Part shown: piece after piece, positions 8,067-16,200 of the stretch
Layout of the letters: each line of letters opens with the position of its first letter
How positions within the stretch are numbered: the first letter of the stretch is position 1
Origin: Flavobacterium agricola
Lineage (GTDB): Bacteria > Bacteroidota > Bacteroidia > Flavobacteriales > Flavobacteriaceae
Length of the DNA: 64,000 nucleotides
Direction of reading: 5' to 3'
Assembly (NCBI RefSeq): GCF_025919725.1
Contig: NZ_CP081495.1
Coordinates: 1,364,001-1,428,000 of the forward strand
The notes under the pieces: generated by a model
What the model was told of the DNA's origin: nothing
The model's input: the letters and a program-made list of their open reading frames with translations, nothing else
Database searches by the model: none
Program-made: the position numbers and the translations under genes

Positions 8067-8603
8067 TTATTGGCCAACCACTACTTTTGGGAAGCGAATA
8101 ATTTTATCTCCTAATTTGTATCCTTTTTCTATAACATCAACAACTTTACCTTTAAGTTTATCGCCTGCAGGGGTTTGCGTTATAGCTTCGGCAATATCTG
8201 CATCAAAAACATCACCTGCTTTTAATTCTACTTCTTCTAAACCTTTGCTTTTTAAGGTTGCTTTTAATTTGTCAAAAATTAATTCTACACCTTTAACTAA
8301 GTTTTCGCCTTCAGATTTAGAAATTTGTGGTAAAGCTCTGTCAAAATCATCAACAACCGGAAGTAAAGCTTGTAATACTTCTTGGTTTGCTGTTTTCATT
8401 AATTCTAATCTTTCTTTAGAAGTGCGCTTTTTATAGTTTTCAAATTCTGCAAACAAACGTAAAAAACGATCTTTTTCGGCAGCTAATTCTTGCGTAAGTT
8501 TTTCTTCTGCAGAAAGAACCTCGTCAGTATTTGTTGCGTTTTCTTGAACGTTTTCGTTTTGTAACTCTTCATTTTCTATATTACCCGTGATATCTTGACT
8601 CAT
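8067..8603 (-). CDS. grpE: Nucleotide exchange factor GrpE
   Basis: Releases ADP from DnaK to complete the chaperone cycle. The 178-residue protein has an acidic, disordered N-terminus (about 1-40), a long coiled coil with RFLRLFAEFENYKKR, and the C-terminal beta domain, which keeps LLPVVDDFDRAL, the GVELIFDKL region, the AITQTP segment and VIEKGYKLGDKIIRFPKVVV, all GrpE signatures. It is the first gene of the grpE-dnaJ operon. No CIRCE element is visible upstream, so HrcA-type control is not supported; a heat-shock promoter is not obvious by eye. Confidence 0.96.
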   Translation of the reverse strand: MSQDITGNIENEELQNENVQENATNTDEVLSAEEKLTQELAAEKDRFLRLFAEFENYKKRTSKERLELMKTANQEVLQALLPVVDDFDRALPQISKSEGENLVKGVELIFDKLKATLKSKGLEEVELKAGDVFDADIAEAITQTPAGDKLKGKVVDVIEKGYKLGDKIIRFPKVVVGQ

Positions 8604-8752
8604 AGCTTATATTATATTTTATTTATAATAGCAGGTTAACAGCAAATAATTTGCCAATTTGAATTTGATGCCACAATGTCAGCTTTTGGCTTATTTTAAG
8701 AAAAAACTTGCTTTTTTAATACTTTTATTAGCTTTTCTTAACCTAGATTAAT

Positions 8753-8782
8753 TTGAGTTGAAGGAATTAGATAGTAGTTTTG
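8753..8782 (+). promoter_or_regulatory. Bacteroidota-type promoter for the YceI gene
   Basis: TTG at 8753-8755 is followed after 19 bp by TAGTTTTG at 8775-8782, matching the TTG / TAnnTTTG consensus. The start codon is 39 bp downstream. Confidence 0.6.
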
Positions 8783-8821
8783 CGGTAATAAATAATAATT
8801 CACATTTTAATAAATAAAACT

Positions 8822-9490
8822 ATGAAAAAACAATTATTAAGTGTTTTCGCTTTATCTATGATGACTTTAGCGGTTGTATCTTGTAAAAACGAAGCTTCTC
8901 AAGCTCAAGATGCAGTAGAAATTACTGAAAACGCTGAAAATGCTGACGTATATACTGCCAACGTAGAACAATCTAAAATTAACTGGACTGGTTCTAAAGT
9001 TGTTGGTGGACAACACCAAGGTACAATTACTTTAAAATCTGGTGATGTTGCTGTTGCTGATGGTGCTGTACAAAACGGTACTTTTGTAATTGACTTTACT
9101 ACAATTAACGTAACTGACTTAGAAGGTGACGATAAAGCATATTTAGAAGCACACTTAAAAGGTACAAACCAAGATGATTCAGTAGATCATTTCTTTAACG
9201 TAACAGAATTCCCTGAAGGAAAATTTGAAATTGCTTCTGTTACTACAAATGGTGCTGAAACTACAATTACAGGTAACTTAACTGTTAAAGGAATTACTAA
9301 ATCTGTTTCTTTCCCAGCTAACGTAACTGTTACTGACGAAGTTGTTACTATTGAAACACAAAGTTTCCCAATTAACAGAACTGACTTTAACATTAACTAC
9401 GGTTCTAAATCTAAATTTGCTGATTTAGCTGCTGATCAAGTTATTAGTGATGATATTTTAGTTCAATTAAATGTTGTAGCTAACAAATAA
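8822..9490 (+). CDS. YceI-family lipoprotein
   Basis: A 222-residue envelope protein of the YceI lipocalin-like family, which binds isoprenoid-type lipids in structurally studied members. The N-terminus is a lipoprotein signal (positively charged MKKQ, hydrophobic core, VVSC with Cys21 as lipidated residue) followed by a short acidic linker. The YceI core shows SKINWTGSKVVGGQHQGTI, the FVIDFTTINV strand, FFNVTEFPEGKFEI and the ITGNLTVKGITKSVSFP signature. Codon choice is unusually uniform (GTT, ACT, TTA, AAC), unlike its neighbours, which suggests high expression. It is a single-gene unit with its own promoter and terminator. Confidence 0.9.
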   Translation: MKKQLLSVFALSMMTLAVVSCKNEASQAQDAVEITENAENADVYTANVEQSKINWTGSKVVGGQHQGTITLKSGDVAVADGAVQNGTFVIDFTTINVTDLEGDDKAYLEAHLKGTNQDDSVDHFFNVTEFPEGKFEIASVTTNGAETTITGNLTVKGITKSVSFPANVTVTDEVVTIETQSFPINRTDFNINYGSKSKFADLAADQVISDDILVQLNVVANK

Positions 9491-9512
9491 TCTGACTTAC
9501 AATTTAATTTAA

Positions 9513-9544
9513 AAAAAACGAGCGATTTAAACCGCTCGTTTTTT
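9513..9544. terminator. Bidirectional intrinsic terminator
   Basis: Stem AAAAAACGAGCG / CGCTCGTTTTTT with an 8-nt loop between the convergent YceI and TIGR01777 genes, with A and T runs on both sides. Confidence 0.85.
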
Positions 9545-10456
9545 TTATACCAAGCTTTTAACAGCGGTATTAATATCTTCATAAACAAAATTAAAATCGT
9601 GTGTTTTAATTTTGTTGTTTACTACAAATTGGCCATCTAAAACCAAATGTGCCATTTCGCCCATTGCCATTTTTAATAATCCGGATGGAATGTTAGGTAA
9701 CCATATTTTAGAGCCAACTTGATTGGCAATGGCTTGCATAAGCTGTGCACAAGTTACCGGATTAGAAGCTACTGCGTTAAAAACGCCATCTAATTCGTGC
9801 ATTAAAACAAAGGCATACATGCGCACCAAATCGTCAATATGAATCCATGAATAAATTTGCTTACCTGATCCGAAATTAGCACCAATATATTTTTTTACAG
9901 GATTAACCATTAACGGAAAAGCTCCGCCAGCTCTTGCAAGTACCAATCCGGTACGAAGCTTGGTTACTTTAATATGTAAAGATTCGAAAAAATCGGCGGT
10001 TTGCTCCCATTTTTCAACCACATCTGCTAAAAAATAATCGCTATGACCGTGGTAAGATTCTGTATATTTTTCGGTTAAGCTATCCGGATAAATACCAATA
10101 GCCGAAGCGCAAATAAAATGTTTAATTTGATGTGCTGGCAATTCTCGAACCGCATTAAACAAAAGCTTAGTGCTATTTACACGGCTGTCGATTATTTGTT
10201 TTTTATATCCTTTGGTCCATCTTTTAGAAATGGTTGCTCCAGCTAAATGAATAATTGCATCAACGCGGGCAAAACAAGCTTTGTCCATAATTTGCTCGTC
10301 AGTATCCCAAAAAAAACTTTTTACTTTTTTATGATTAAAAATAGTTGCTTTACTTTGAGAATGTGTTAAAATATTAACCTCGTGATTTTGGTTAATTAAA
10401 TATTCAACCAATTGTTTGCCAACTAGGCCAGTTGCTCCGCTAATTAATACTTTCAT
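9545..10456 (-). CDS. TIGR01777-family NAD-dependent epimerase/dehydratase-like protein
   Basis: A 303-residue extended short-chain dehydrogenase of the TIGR01777 (YfcH/cell-division SulA-like) group. It starts with the Rossmann loop GATGLVGKQL, has the AIIHLAGATISKRWT signature after the second half of the fold, ICASAIGIYP in place of the usual SSxxVYG, and SWIHIDDLVRMYAFVL near the end. The C-terminal domain contains the NAVASNPVT segment typical of the family. Its reaction is not known. It abuts the DUF4442 gene upstream with no gap, so the two are probably co-expressed. The terminator hairpin touches its stop codon. Confidence 0.87.
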   Translation of the reverse strand: MKVLISGATGLVGKQLVEYLINQNHEVNILTHSQSKATIFNHKKVKSFFWDTDEQIMDKACFARVDAIIHLAGATISKRWTKGYKKQIIDSRVNSTKLLFNAVRELPAHQIKHFICASAIGIYPDSLTEKYTESYHGHSDYFLADVVEKWEQTADFFESLHIKVTKLRTGLVLARAGGAFPLMVNPVKKYIGANFGSGKQIYSWIHIDDLVRMYAFVLMHELDGVFNAVASNPVTCAQLMQAIANQVGSKIWLPNIPSGLLKMAMGEMAHLVLDGQFVVNNKIKTHDFNFVYEDINTAVKSLV

Positions 10457-10912
10457 TTACTTTTTAACCTTTACGGTCCATTTAAAATTAAATTCTGATA
10501 CTACATCATTTTTTTCGTCGTAACCAATTGCTTTAAGCCAAAACGTTTCGCCATCGCCCGTAAAAACAGTTTTTGCAATACCTTCTTCTACAATAAACCC
10601 ATCTTCACAAATAAATCTGATTTTACCGGTAGCTTTTTTGGTAAAGGTTGCATTGCATTCAGCAACCAACATAGAAACTTTTTTGCCTGATTTTTTAATT
10701 TGATTCATAACCAAGGCACCGGTTGATAATTCCGCAGCCATGGCTTGAGCAGCAAAATACAATGATTTGAACGGATTTTGATTAAACCATTTGTGTTTAA
10801 TGCCTACTTCTGCCCTGCTTGTAGATATTGCTGTTAAACGTACGCCGCTCCACCATGCAGAGGGCAATTTAAAAAATAAAAAGCGATTAATATTACTTGG
10901 TGTAAAATTCAT
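10457..10912 (-). CDS. DUF4442 domain protein (hotdog thioesterase-like)
   Basis: A 151-residue protein of the DUF4442 group in the hotdog-fold thioesterase superfamily. Recognisable parts are the N-terminal NRFLFFKLPSAWWSGVR, the helix FKSLYFAAQAMAAELSTG that takes the place of the central hotdog helix, and the strand MLVAECNATFTKKATG. I chose the ATG at 10910-10912 because the family begins near this point and the 23 codons upstream are low-complexity and Lys-rich. It is the first gene of a pair with the TIGR01777 protein. Thioesterase activity is an inference from fold only; no catalytic residue is certain. Confidence 0.8.
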   Translation of the reverse strand: MNFTPSNINRFLFFKLPSAWWSGVRLTAISTSRAEVGIKHKWFNQNPFKSLYFAAQAMAAELSTGALVMNQIKKSGKKVSMLVAECNATFTKKATGKIRFICEDGFIVEEGIAKTVFTGDGETFWLKAIGYDEKNDVVSEFNFKWTVKVKK

Positions 10913-11015
10913 GATAGTAGTTTTTTTATTAGTTTTAAATACAAGATAACATTTTTTTTTATAAAATCTAAAAAAGAACAAATGTTAATATTTTGTTAAA
11001 TAACAGTACTTTGTA

Positions 11016-11047
11016 TTGCATAATACCATCTAATAGATATATATTTG
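11016..11047 (+). promoter_or_regulatory. Putative promoter of the padR operon
   Basis: TTG at 11016-11018 and TATATTTG at 11040-11047, spaced by 21 bp, match the Bacteroidota promoter pattern. The -7 box lies inside an array of 17-bp repeated sites, so it is a likely point of repression. Confidence 0.55.
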
Positions 11048-11081
11048 TATTAGATATTACAATCTTATAGATAGTATTATT
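11028..11081 (+). repeat. Three 17-bp-spaced TAGATA sites, candidate PadR operators
   Basis: TAGATA occurs at 11034, 11051 and 11068, exactly 17 bp apart. The first and third copies extend to near-palindromes, ATCTAATAGAT (11028-11038) and ATCTTATAGAT (11062-11072), which are 10/11 identical. The middle copy keeps only the right half, TATTAGAT. The array covers the -7 box and the likely transcription start of the operon headed by padR. Autoregulation is inferred. Confidence 0.5.
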
Positions 11082-11132
11082 TCATCATCAATCACAATCA
11101 AAAAATGAACAGTTTATTTAAAAATTATCTTT

Positions 11133-11474
11133 ATGAACATAGAGAACACTAAAGCACAGATGCGTAAAGGCGTTTTAGAGTTTTGTATACTTTCTGTATT
11201 AAAAGAAAAAGAAGCGTATACATCAGAAATTTTAGACACCTTAAAAGACGCAAAATTATTGGTAGTTGAAGGCACTATTTACCCTTTGCTAACGCGATTA
11301 AAAAACGATGGCGTACTGACTTACAGATGGGAAGAATCTACCTCTGGACCACCACGAAAATATTACGGTTTAACAGATGACGGACATATTTTTTTGGAAG
11401 AATTAAGTAAAACTTGGCAAGAATTAGCAGGCGCAGTAGCAACAATCACTTTAAATCAACACAACCATGAATAA
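11133..11474 (+). CDS. PadR-family transcriptional regulator
   Basis: A 113-residue winged-helix regulator of the PadR family. It has the conserved opening QMRKGVLEFCILSVL, then YTSEILDTLKDAKLLVVEGTIYPLLTRLKNDGVLTYRW, in which the recognition helix and wing can be followed, and the SGPPRKYYGLTDDG motif that defines the family. The ligand domain is minimal, as in subfamily-2 PadR proteins. It overlaps the PspC-domain gene by 8 bp, so the two are translationally coupled. In flavobacteria this pair with DUF2807 genes forms a conserved cluster. Control of its own promoter is suggested by the repeated sites upstream. Confidence 0.92.
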   Translation: MNIENTKAQMRKGVLEFCILSVLKEKEAYTSEILDTLKDAKLLVVEGTIYPLLTRLKNDGVLTYRWEESTSGPPRKYYGLTDDGHIFLEELSKTWQELAGAVATITLNQHNHE

Positions 11475-13053
11475 AACAGTAAATATAAACGTTGGAGGTT
11501 TATTTTTTCATATAGACGAAAATGCCTACATCAAACTAAACAACTATTTAAAAGCAATTAAAGCTTCTTTAGCTGAAGATTCTAAAGAGGAAGTAATGAA
11601 TGATATAGAAATACGCATTAGCGAAATTTTTACTTCTAGAATTAAGCAAGACAAGCAAGTAGTAAACTTGTTAGATATTGAATACGTAATCGACATTATG
11701 GGGCAACCGGAAGATTACATTATTGAAGAGGATTTTGTTAAACCAGAACAACCAAATTACGACACAGAAAGTTTTAACAAAAAACTATATCGTGATGAAG
11801 ATGAAGGTAAAATTGGTGGCGTTTGTGCCGGTTTAGGTCATTATTTCGGTATAGATAGCATTTGGATTCGTTTACTATTTATCTTTTTATTCTTTGTAAC
11901 AGCTGGAACCAGCTTATTAATTTACTTTATATTATGGGTTATTGTACCTAAAGCAATTACTACGTCAGAAAAATTGCAAATGAAAGGGCAACCTATAAAC
12001 ATTTCGAATATTGAAAAAAAAATTAAAGAAAGTTTTGATAGCGAAGAATTAAACCGAAAATCTAAAAACGTAGTTTCGGGCATCGAAAGTTTTTTAAAAA
12101 AAACATTTTACGTAATTTCTAAATTCTTTGGTGTTTTCTTATTATTCATTTCAATTGTTTCTTTAGGCGGAATTTTAATTTTTGGAGGGACATTAATGTT
12201 GGCATCTGCCAGCTTAATTGATACGGTTGCTGTTTTTGACATTCCGTTTGAATCTATGACCTTGTTTTGGTTTGCCTTACTAACAACCTTAACCAGCGGA
12301 ATTCCATTTTTATTCCTAATCCTATTCAGCTTTAAAATTTTAAATCCAAACTTTAAAACTTTTGGCCGTTATACCACATTAAGCTTATTAATTATTTGGT
12401 TTTTATCAATTTTAGGATGGATTGCTTTCGGAATTAGACAAGGTGCGCAAGAACAATATGTGGGCCGTGTAACTGAAAAAATGGAATTAAATCTAAGCCC
12501 AACTGATACGTTATTGGTAAACTTTAATAACAATAGCTTTTATTCGGCTGAAGAAAACCCGAGCTATTCTGGTAAAGTTATGCTGAATGAAAACGGAGAA
12601 AAAGTTTTATATTCTAACCGAGTAGAATTAATTTTTAAAGAAACCGATGCAACACCTTATGTTTTAATAGAAAAAAATGCACGTGCTGCAGAAATTGGCG
12701 AAGCAACAAAAATAGCAACGGATATTCGTTTTAATACTCAAGTAAATCAAACATCAATTTTAGCTGACAATTACTATACGTCAGATAACAAAAATAAAAA
12801 GAACAGAAAATCGGTTAAATTATACGTTTACGTGCCAAAAAACACCGTAATAAAAATGAATAAAGAAGCGCGAAACTTTTCGAACACGTTTTTAAATTCA
12901 AACCAAAAATCGGACGCACCTTTATTTAGTTTTGACAGCAACAACCTGCTAACTTGTGTAAACTGCGAAACAATTATTGATCCTGTATTTAAACCCAATC
13001 AACCAACCAATTTAGAATTTGAAATTGATTCTATTTTAAACGCAACCAACTAA
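11467..13053 (+). CDS. PspC-domain membrane protein
   Basis: A 528-residue inner-membrane protein. Residues 1-75 form a cytoplasmic helical domain similar to the HAAS type (ISEIFTSRI, VIDIMGQPEDYI). Residues about 102-167 are a PspC domain: LYRDEDEGKIGGVCAGLGHYFG and the membrane helix WIRLLFIFLFF. Further hydrophobic segments follow at about 215-250, 265-290 and 300-320, then a large extracytoplasmic region. In enterobacteria PspC senses envelope damage. Here the gene sits between padR (8-bp overlap) and a DUF2807 gene 3 bp downstream, so an envelope-stress role is plausible but inferred. Confidence 0.88.
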   Translation: MNKTVNINVGGLFFHIDENAYIKLNNYLKAIKASLAEDSKEEVMNDIEIRISEIFTSRIKQDKQVVNLLDIEYVIDIMGQPEDYIIEEDFVKPEQPNYDTESFNKKLYRDEDEGKIGGVCAGLGHYFGIDSIWIRLLFIFLFFVTAGTSLLIYFILWVIVPKAITTSEKLQMKGQPINISNIEKKIKESFDSEELNRKSKNVVSGIESFLKKTFYVISKFFGVFLLFISIVSLGGILIFGGTLMLASASLIDTVAVFDIPFESMTLFWFALLTTLTSGIPFLFLILFSFKILNPNFKTFGRYTTLSLLIIWFLSILGWIAFGIRQGAQEQYVGRVTEKMELNLSPTDTLLVNFNNNSFYSAEENPSYSGKVMLNENGEKVLYSNRVELIFKETDATPYVLIEKNARAAEIGEATKIATDIRFNTQVNQTSILADNYYTSDNKNKKNRKSVKLYVYVPKNTVIKMNKEARNFSNTFLNSNQKSDAPLFSFDSNNLLTCVNCETIIDPVFKPNQPTNLEFEIDSILNATN

Positions 13054-13056
13054 ACT

Positions 13057-13795
13057 ATGATACGATTTACTCTTTATTACATAAAACTAATTATTGCCTT
13101 TATTACAGCCTTATTTTTTACCAGCTGCAACTTAAATTTTAATGGCATGGAAACCATTGCTCATAAAGGCGATATAATTAAAAAAGAAATTAGTTTACCA
13201 AGCAGTTTTAACAAAATTAAAGTTTCAAACGCTTTGCATGTTATTGTTTCTCAAAATGCAGAAACTAAAGTTTGGGTAGAAGCGCATGAAAATTTACACG
13301 AACATATTAGCGTTTCTGTAGAGAAAGAAACTTTAGTAATTAAAAAAGATAAGAATTTTAAATCTAACAGCGTAAATACCATTTATGTAACGGCGCCAAA
13401 TATTGAAAAACTAAAGGCATCTAGCGGGTACTATAAAATCGTTTAACGAATTAAAAGTGCAAGAATTAGATATAGAAGCATCAAGCGCAGCCGAAATAGA
13501 TTTGCATGTAGTTGCTAAAGAAATTGCTATAAACGCATCTTCAGCCGCACATGTTAACCTAATGGGTAAAGTAGTTGATTTAGAAATTAGTAGTTCGAGT
13601 GCAGCAACTGCAGATGCTAGCAAACTAACCAGTAAAGATGCAGAAGCAAACGCATCAAGCGGAGCTACCATAAAAATAAACGCCGTAAACGAGTTAAAAC
13701 TAAATGCATCAAGCGGTTCGAGCATTTTGTATTATCCAACAGCAAACCATTTAGAAACTAAAACAAGTTCTGGAGGTTCTGTAAAGGCTTATTAA
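13057..13795 (+). pseudogene. DUF2807 (head GIN domain) lipoprotein, frameshifted
   Basis: A predicted surface or periplasmic lipoprotein: the signal peptide ends in FFTSC with Cys24, followed by the DUF2807/head-GIN repeat fold. The first frame covers ISLPSSFNKIKVSNALHVIVSQ and ends at 13446. The rest, rich in ASSAA and ASSGA turns (for example DIEASSAAEIDLHV), runs in another frame to 13795. Two bases are missing at AGCGGG, 13423-13428; restoring them reads SSG(x)TIKSFNELKV and gives about 246 residues. The Ser/Ala-rich repeats are typical of the beta-helical GIN domain. It is the third gene of the padR operon, 3 bp after pspC. Confidence 0.82.
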
Positions 13796-13810
13796 TTAAG
13801 ATATAAAGAA

Positions 13811-13840
13811 AATCATTAGTGCTAAACTAGTGATTTTTTT
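13811..13840 (+). terminator. Intrinsic terminator of the padR-pspC-DUF2807 operon
   Basis: AATCATTAG pairs with CTAGTGATT (one wobble) and eight T residues follow. It separates the operon from the second DUF2807 gene. Confidence 0.65.
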
Positions 13841-13848
13841 TATATTTG
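13841..13848 (+). promoter_or_regulatory. -7 box of the second DUF2807 gene
   Basis: TATATTTG, 16 bp before the start codon, directly after the terminator T run. A matching TTG box is not evident. Confidence 0.45.
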
Positions 13849-13864
13849 TAGAAACACAATACAT

Positions 13865-14704
13865 ATGCGCAGTTTAAAATCAGTTATAATTTTATCCATT
13901 TTAGTATTTTCTTTTACCAATGCGTTGGCTCAAAAAAGAGAAAAAATTAAAGGTTCTAAGTTCATTGCTATCACCCAGCATGAAATAGAAAACTTTGATA
14001 CAATGGAAATTTATAATGACATAGAAGTACATTTAATTGCCAGTAATAAACCAAGCATTGAAATTGAAGCCGACGATAATTTGCATGAAAATGTTGAAAA
14101 AGTGGTAGAAAACAATCGGTTAATTTTACGAACAACAAATGATGTTACCGGCGCAAAAAAATTTGTGATACGCGTAAGGTACACACCAAGCTTAAAGCTT
14201 ATAGAAATGAAAGATGATGCACAGCTTAATGCTTTGCAAACCATAGAAATTGATAACATTACCATTAAAAACTTTGACAATTCGCGTTCTTTTTTAAACG
14301 TAAAAAGCCCAATGTTTACTTTAATTTTATCGGACAAAGCAAGAGCAGAACTTAATTATGCTGGTGAAAATGTTTCGTTAGAAATGAGTAAAAACACCTC
14401 AATAAAAGCATTAATTACAAGTGATATTTTTAAATTAGATATGTATCAAAAAGCCAACGCAACTATTGAAGGTGATGCAAATAAAGGAAAAATACGCTTG
14501 GATAACGATGCTACCTTTAAAGGCCGAAATATTGGTTTAGTTACAGCTGATGTGTTGGTTGAAACGAATGCTACCGCTATTGTAAATATTAAAGAAAGCA
14601 TCAGCATTTCTGCTTCAGGAAAATCGCAAGTAGAAATTTATGGAGAACCTACTACGTTTACCATTAAAAAGTTTATAGACAAAGCAAGTTTATATAGAAA
14701 ATAA
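13865..14704 (+). CDS. DUF2807 (head GIN domain) exported protein
   Basis: A 279-residue exported protein. The signal peptide has a basic start, a hydrophobic core and a likely cleavage after NALAQ (residue about 23), with no lipobox. The mature part begins with IAITQHEIENFDTMEIYNDIEVHLIAS, the DUF2807 opening, and continues as repeated short beta strands with Asn/Asp turns (for example NATIEGDANKGKIRLDNDATFKG). It is a distant relative of the frameshifted gene just upstream but is expressed from its own TATATTTG box. Function is unknown; such proteins are predicted beta-helical adhesin- or matrix-like domains. Confidence 0.8.
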   Translation: MRSLKSVIILSILVFSFTNALAQKREKIKGSKFIAITQHEIENFDTMEIYNDIEVHLIASNKPSIEIEADDNLHENVEKVVENNRLILRTTNDVTGAKKFVIRVRYTPSLKLIEMKDDAQLNALQTIEIDNITIKNFDNSRSFLNVKSPMFTLILSDKARAELNYAGENVSLEMSKNTSIKALITSDIFKLDMYQKANATIEGDANKGKIRLDNDATFKGRNIGLVTADVLVETNATAIVNIKESISISASGKSQVEIYGEPTTFTIKKFIDKASLYRK

Positions 14705-14737
14705 AAAAAGCTCTGATACATCAAATCAGAGCTTTTT
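14705..14737. terminator. Bidirectional intrinsic terminator
   Basis: Stem AAAAAGCTCTGAT / ATCAGAGCTTTTT between the convergent DUF2807 gene and trxB, with A and T runs on both sides. Confidence 0.85.
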
Positions 14738-14746
14738 TATTTTTAT

Positions 14747-15691
14747 TTATTTAGCAGCTAAATAACGTTCGGCATCTAAGGCTGCAATACAACCTGATCC
14801 GGCAGCAGTAATAGCTTGTCTGTAATCTTTATCCTGAACATCACCACAAGCAAAAACGCCAGGTAGGTTTGTTTTTGAAGTTTTTCCTTCAGTAATTAAA
14901 TATCCTACTTCATCCATGGTAATTTGTCCTGCAAAAATATCGGTGTTCGGTTTATGTCCAATAGCAACAAAAAATCCGGTAGCTTCAATTGTTTTTTCTG
15001 TATTTGTAGTTTTATCTAAAACTTTAATACCCGTAACTACATTTCCATCACCTAAGACCTCAACAGTATCTGTGTTCATTAAGATTTCGATATTTGGCGT
15101 ATTTCTAACACGATCTTCCATAATTTTAGAAGCTCTAAATTTATCGCTACGTACCAACATGGTTACTTTTTTACAAAGTTTAGCTAAATAATGTGCTTCT
15201 TCGCAAGCGCTATCACCAGCACCAACAATTACTACATCTTGATTTCTGTAAAAAAAACCATCACAAACCGCACAAGCAGAAACACCACCTCCCATTTGTA
15301 AATAATGTTGTTCTGATGGAAGTTCTAAATATTTTGCTGTTGCTCCGGTAGAAATAATTACCGTTTCTGCATGAATTTCAGTTGTTTCGTTAATCCATAC
15401 TTTTTTAACATCGCCTTGTAATTCAGCTTTAGTTGCCCACCCGTCACGAACATCAGTTCCAAAACGTTTAGCTTGAGCTTGTAATTGCATCATCATTTCA
15501 GGTCCGGTAATCCCTTCTGGATATCCTGGAAAGTTTTCTACATCATTTGTAGTGGTTAATTGTCCACCAGGTTGCATCCCTTGGTATAAAACTGGATTCA
15601 TATTTGCACGTGCAGCATAAATAGCAGCTGTATAACCTGCCGGTCCCGAGCCAATAATTAAGCATTTTACCTTTTCTATAGTATTTGACAT
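14747..15691 (-). CDS. trxB: Thioredoxin-disulfide reductase
   Basis: NADPH-dependent flavoprotein that keeps thioredoxin reduced and so, indirectly, supplies MsrA/MsrB and ribonucleotide reductase. The 314-residue protein has the FAD loop IIGSGPAGYTAA (12-23), the redox-active CAVC (Cys140/Cys143), the NADPH fold VVIVGAGDSACEEA and the C-terminal FAD motif GVFACGDVQDKDYRQAITAAGSG. I place the start at MSNTIEKVK (ATG at 15689-15691): a start 15 codons further out would cover the promoter box and add a tail foreign to the family. Confidence 0.96.
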   Translation of the reverse strand: MSNTIEKVKCLIIGSGPAGYTAAIYAARANMNPVLYQGMQPGGQLTTTNDVENFPGYPEGITGPEMMMQLQAQAKRFGTDVRDGWATKAELQGDVKKVWINETTEIHAETVIISTGATAKYLELPSEQHYLQMGGGVSACAVCDGFFYRNQDVVIVGAGDSACEEAHYLAKLCKKVTMLVRSDKFRASKIMEDRVRNTPNIEILMNTDTVEVLGDGNVVTGIKVLDKTTNTEKTIEATGFFVAIGHKPNTDIFAGQITMDEVGYLITEGKTSKTNLPGVFACGDVQDKDYRQAITAAGSGCIAALDAERYLAAK

Positions 15692-15718
15692 AGTTAAATA
15701 TTCTTTATTTATATCTCG

Positions 15719-15749
15719 CAAATGTAACCAAACCAATACAAATCTACAA
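15719..15749 (-). promoter_or_regulatory. Promoter of trxB
   Basis: On the minus strand TTG (15747-15749) and TACATTTG (15719-15726) are 20 bp apart and the start codon is 27 bp further on, a good match to the Bacteroidota pattern. Confidence 0.6.
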
Positions 15750-15929
15750 TTCGATTTACATACAATTTATCACATAAGTCCTTATAAAAAATCAGATAGG
15801 TGACTAAACTTACAGTAAAAAACTAAAAATAAGTTTTTTATACCCTATTATAAATCAATCGCTTAAAAAATCATTCAAAAAAAAGAGTAAAAAAAACAGC
15901 AAAAAGCTTTTAATTTTAAAAATATGTGT

Positions 15930-15937
15930 TACTTTTG
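15930..15937 (+). promoter_or_regulatory. -7 box of the tRNA-Pro operon
   Basis: TACTTTTG followed by CA, 19 bp before the first tRNA. This form is typical of strong stable-RNA promoters in Bacteroidota. Confidence 0.6.
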
Positions 15938-15956
15938 CATCGCAATACAGAACAAA

Positions 15957-16031
15957 CGGGGTGTAGCGTAGCCCGGTTATCGCGCCTGGTTTGGGACCAG
16001 GAGGTCGCAGGTTCGAATCCTGCCACCCCGA
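15957..16031 (+). tRNA. tRNA-Pro (anticodon TGG)
   Basis: Full cloverleaf of 75 nt without encoded CCA: acceptor stem CGGGGTG (15957-15963) pairs with CACCCCG (16024-16030), anticodon stem CCTGG/CCAGG encloses TTTGGGA with anticodon TGG at 15992-15994, and the T arm carries GGTTCGAATCC. Discriminator base is A. The TGG anticodon can read most or all proline codons if the wobble base is modified. It is the first of two identical copies 53 bp apart. Confidence 0.97.
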
Positions 16032-16084
16032 CAAGTTTTTATAAAACAAATCGTTTATTTTGTATTGCAAATTAAGATAACCTT

Positions 16085-16159
16085 CGGGGTGTAGCGTAGC
16101 CCGGTTATCGCGCCTGGTTTGGGACCAGGAGGTCGCAGGTTCGAATCCTGCCACCCCGA
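16085..16159 (+). tRNA. tRNA-Pro (anticodon TGG), second identical copy
   Basis: All 75 bases are identical to the upstream copy, with the anticodon at 16120-16122. It has no -7 box of its own in the 53-bp spacer that I would trust, so it is probably co-transcribed with the first copy. A terminator follows at once. Duplicated copies raise the dose of one tRNA rather than adding a new decoding ability. Confidence 0.97.
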
Positions 16160-16165
16160 CAAAAC

Positions 16166-16194
16166 AAAAGCCATAACAAATTGTTATGGCTTTT
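16166..16194. terminator. Bidirectional intrinsic terminator after the tRNA pair
   Basis: Near-perfect palindrome AAAAGCCATAACAA / TTGTTATGGCTTTT with a T run, lying between the tRNA genes and the convergent lipoprotein gene. Confidence 0.8.
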
Positions 16195-16200
16195 TTATTT

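Noticed and set aside
15855..16154. Minus-strand reading frame across both tRNA-Pro genes, with a repeated GFEPATSW / DSNLRPPG type peptide
   Set aside because: It is the antisense translation of two identical tRNAs, a well-known spurious protein in databases.
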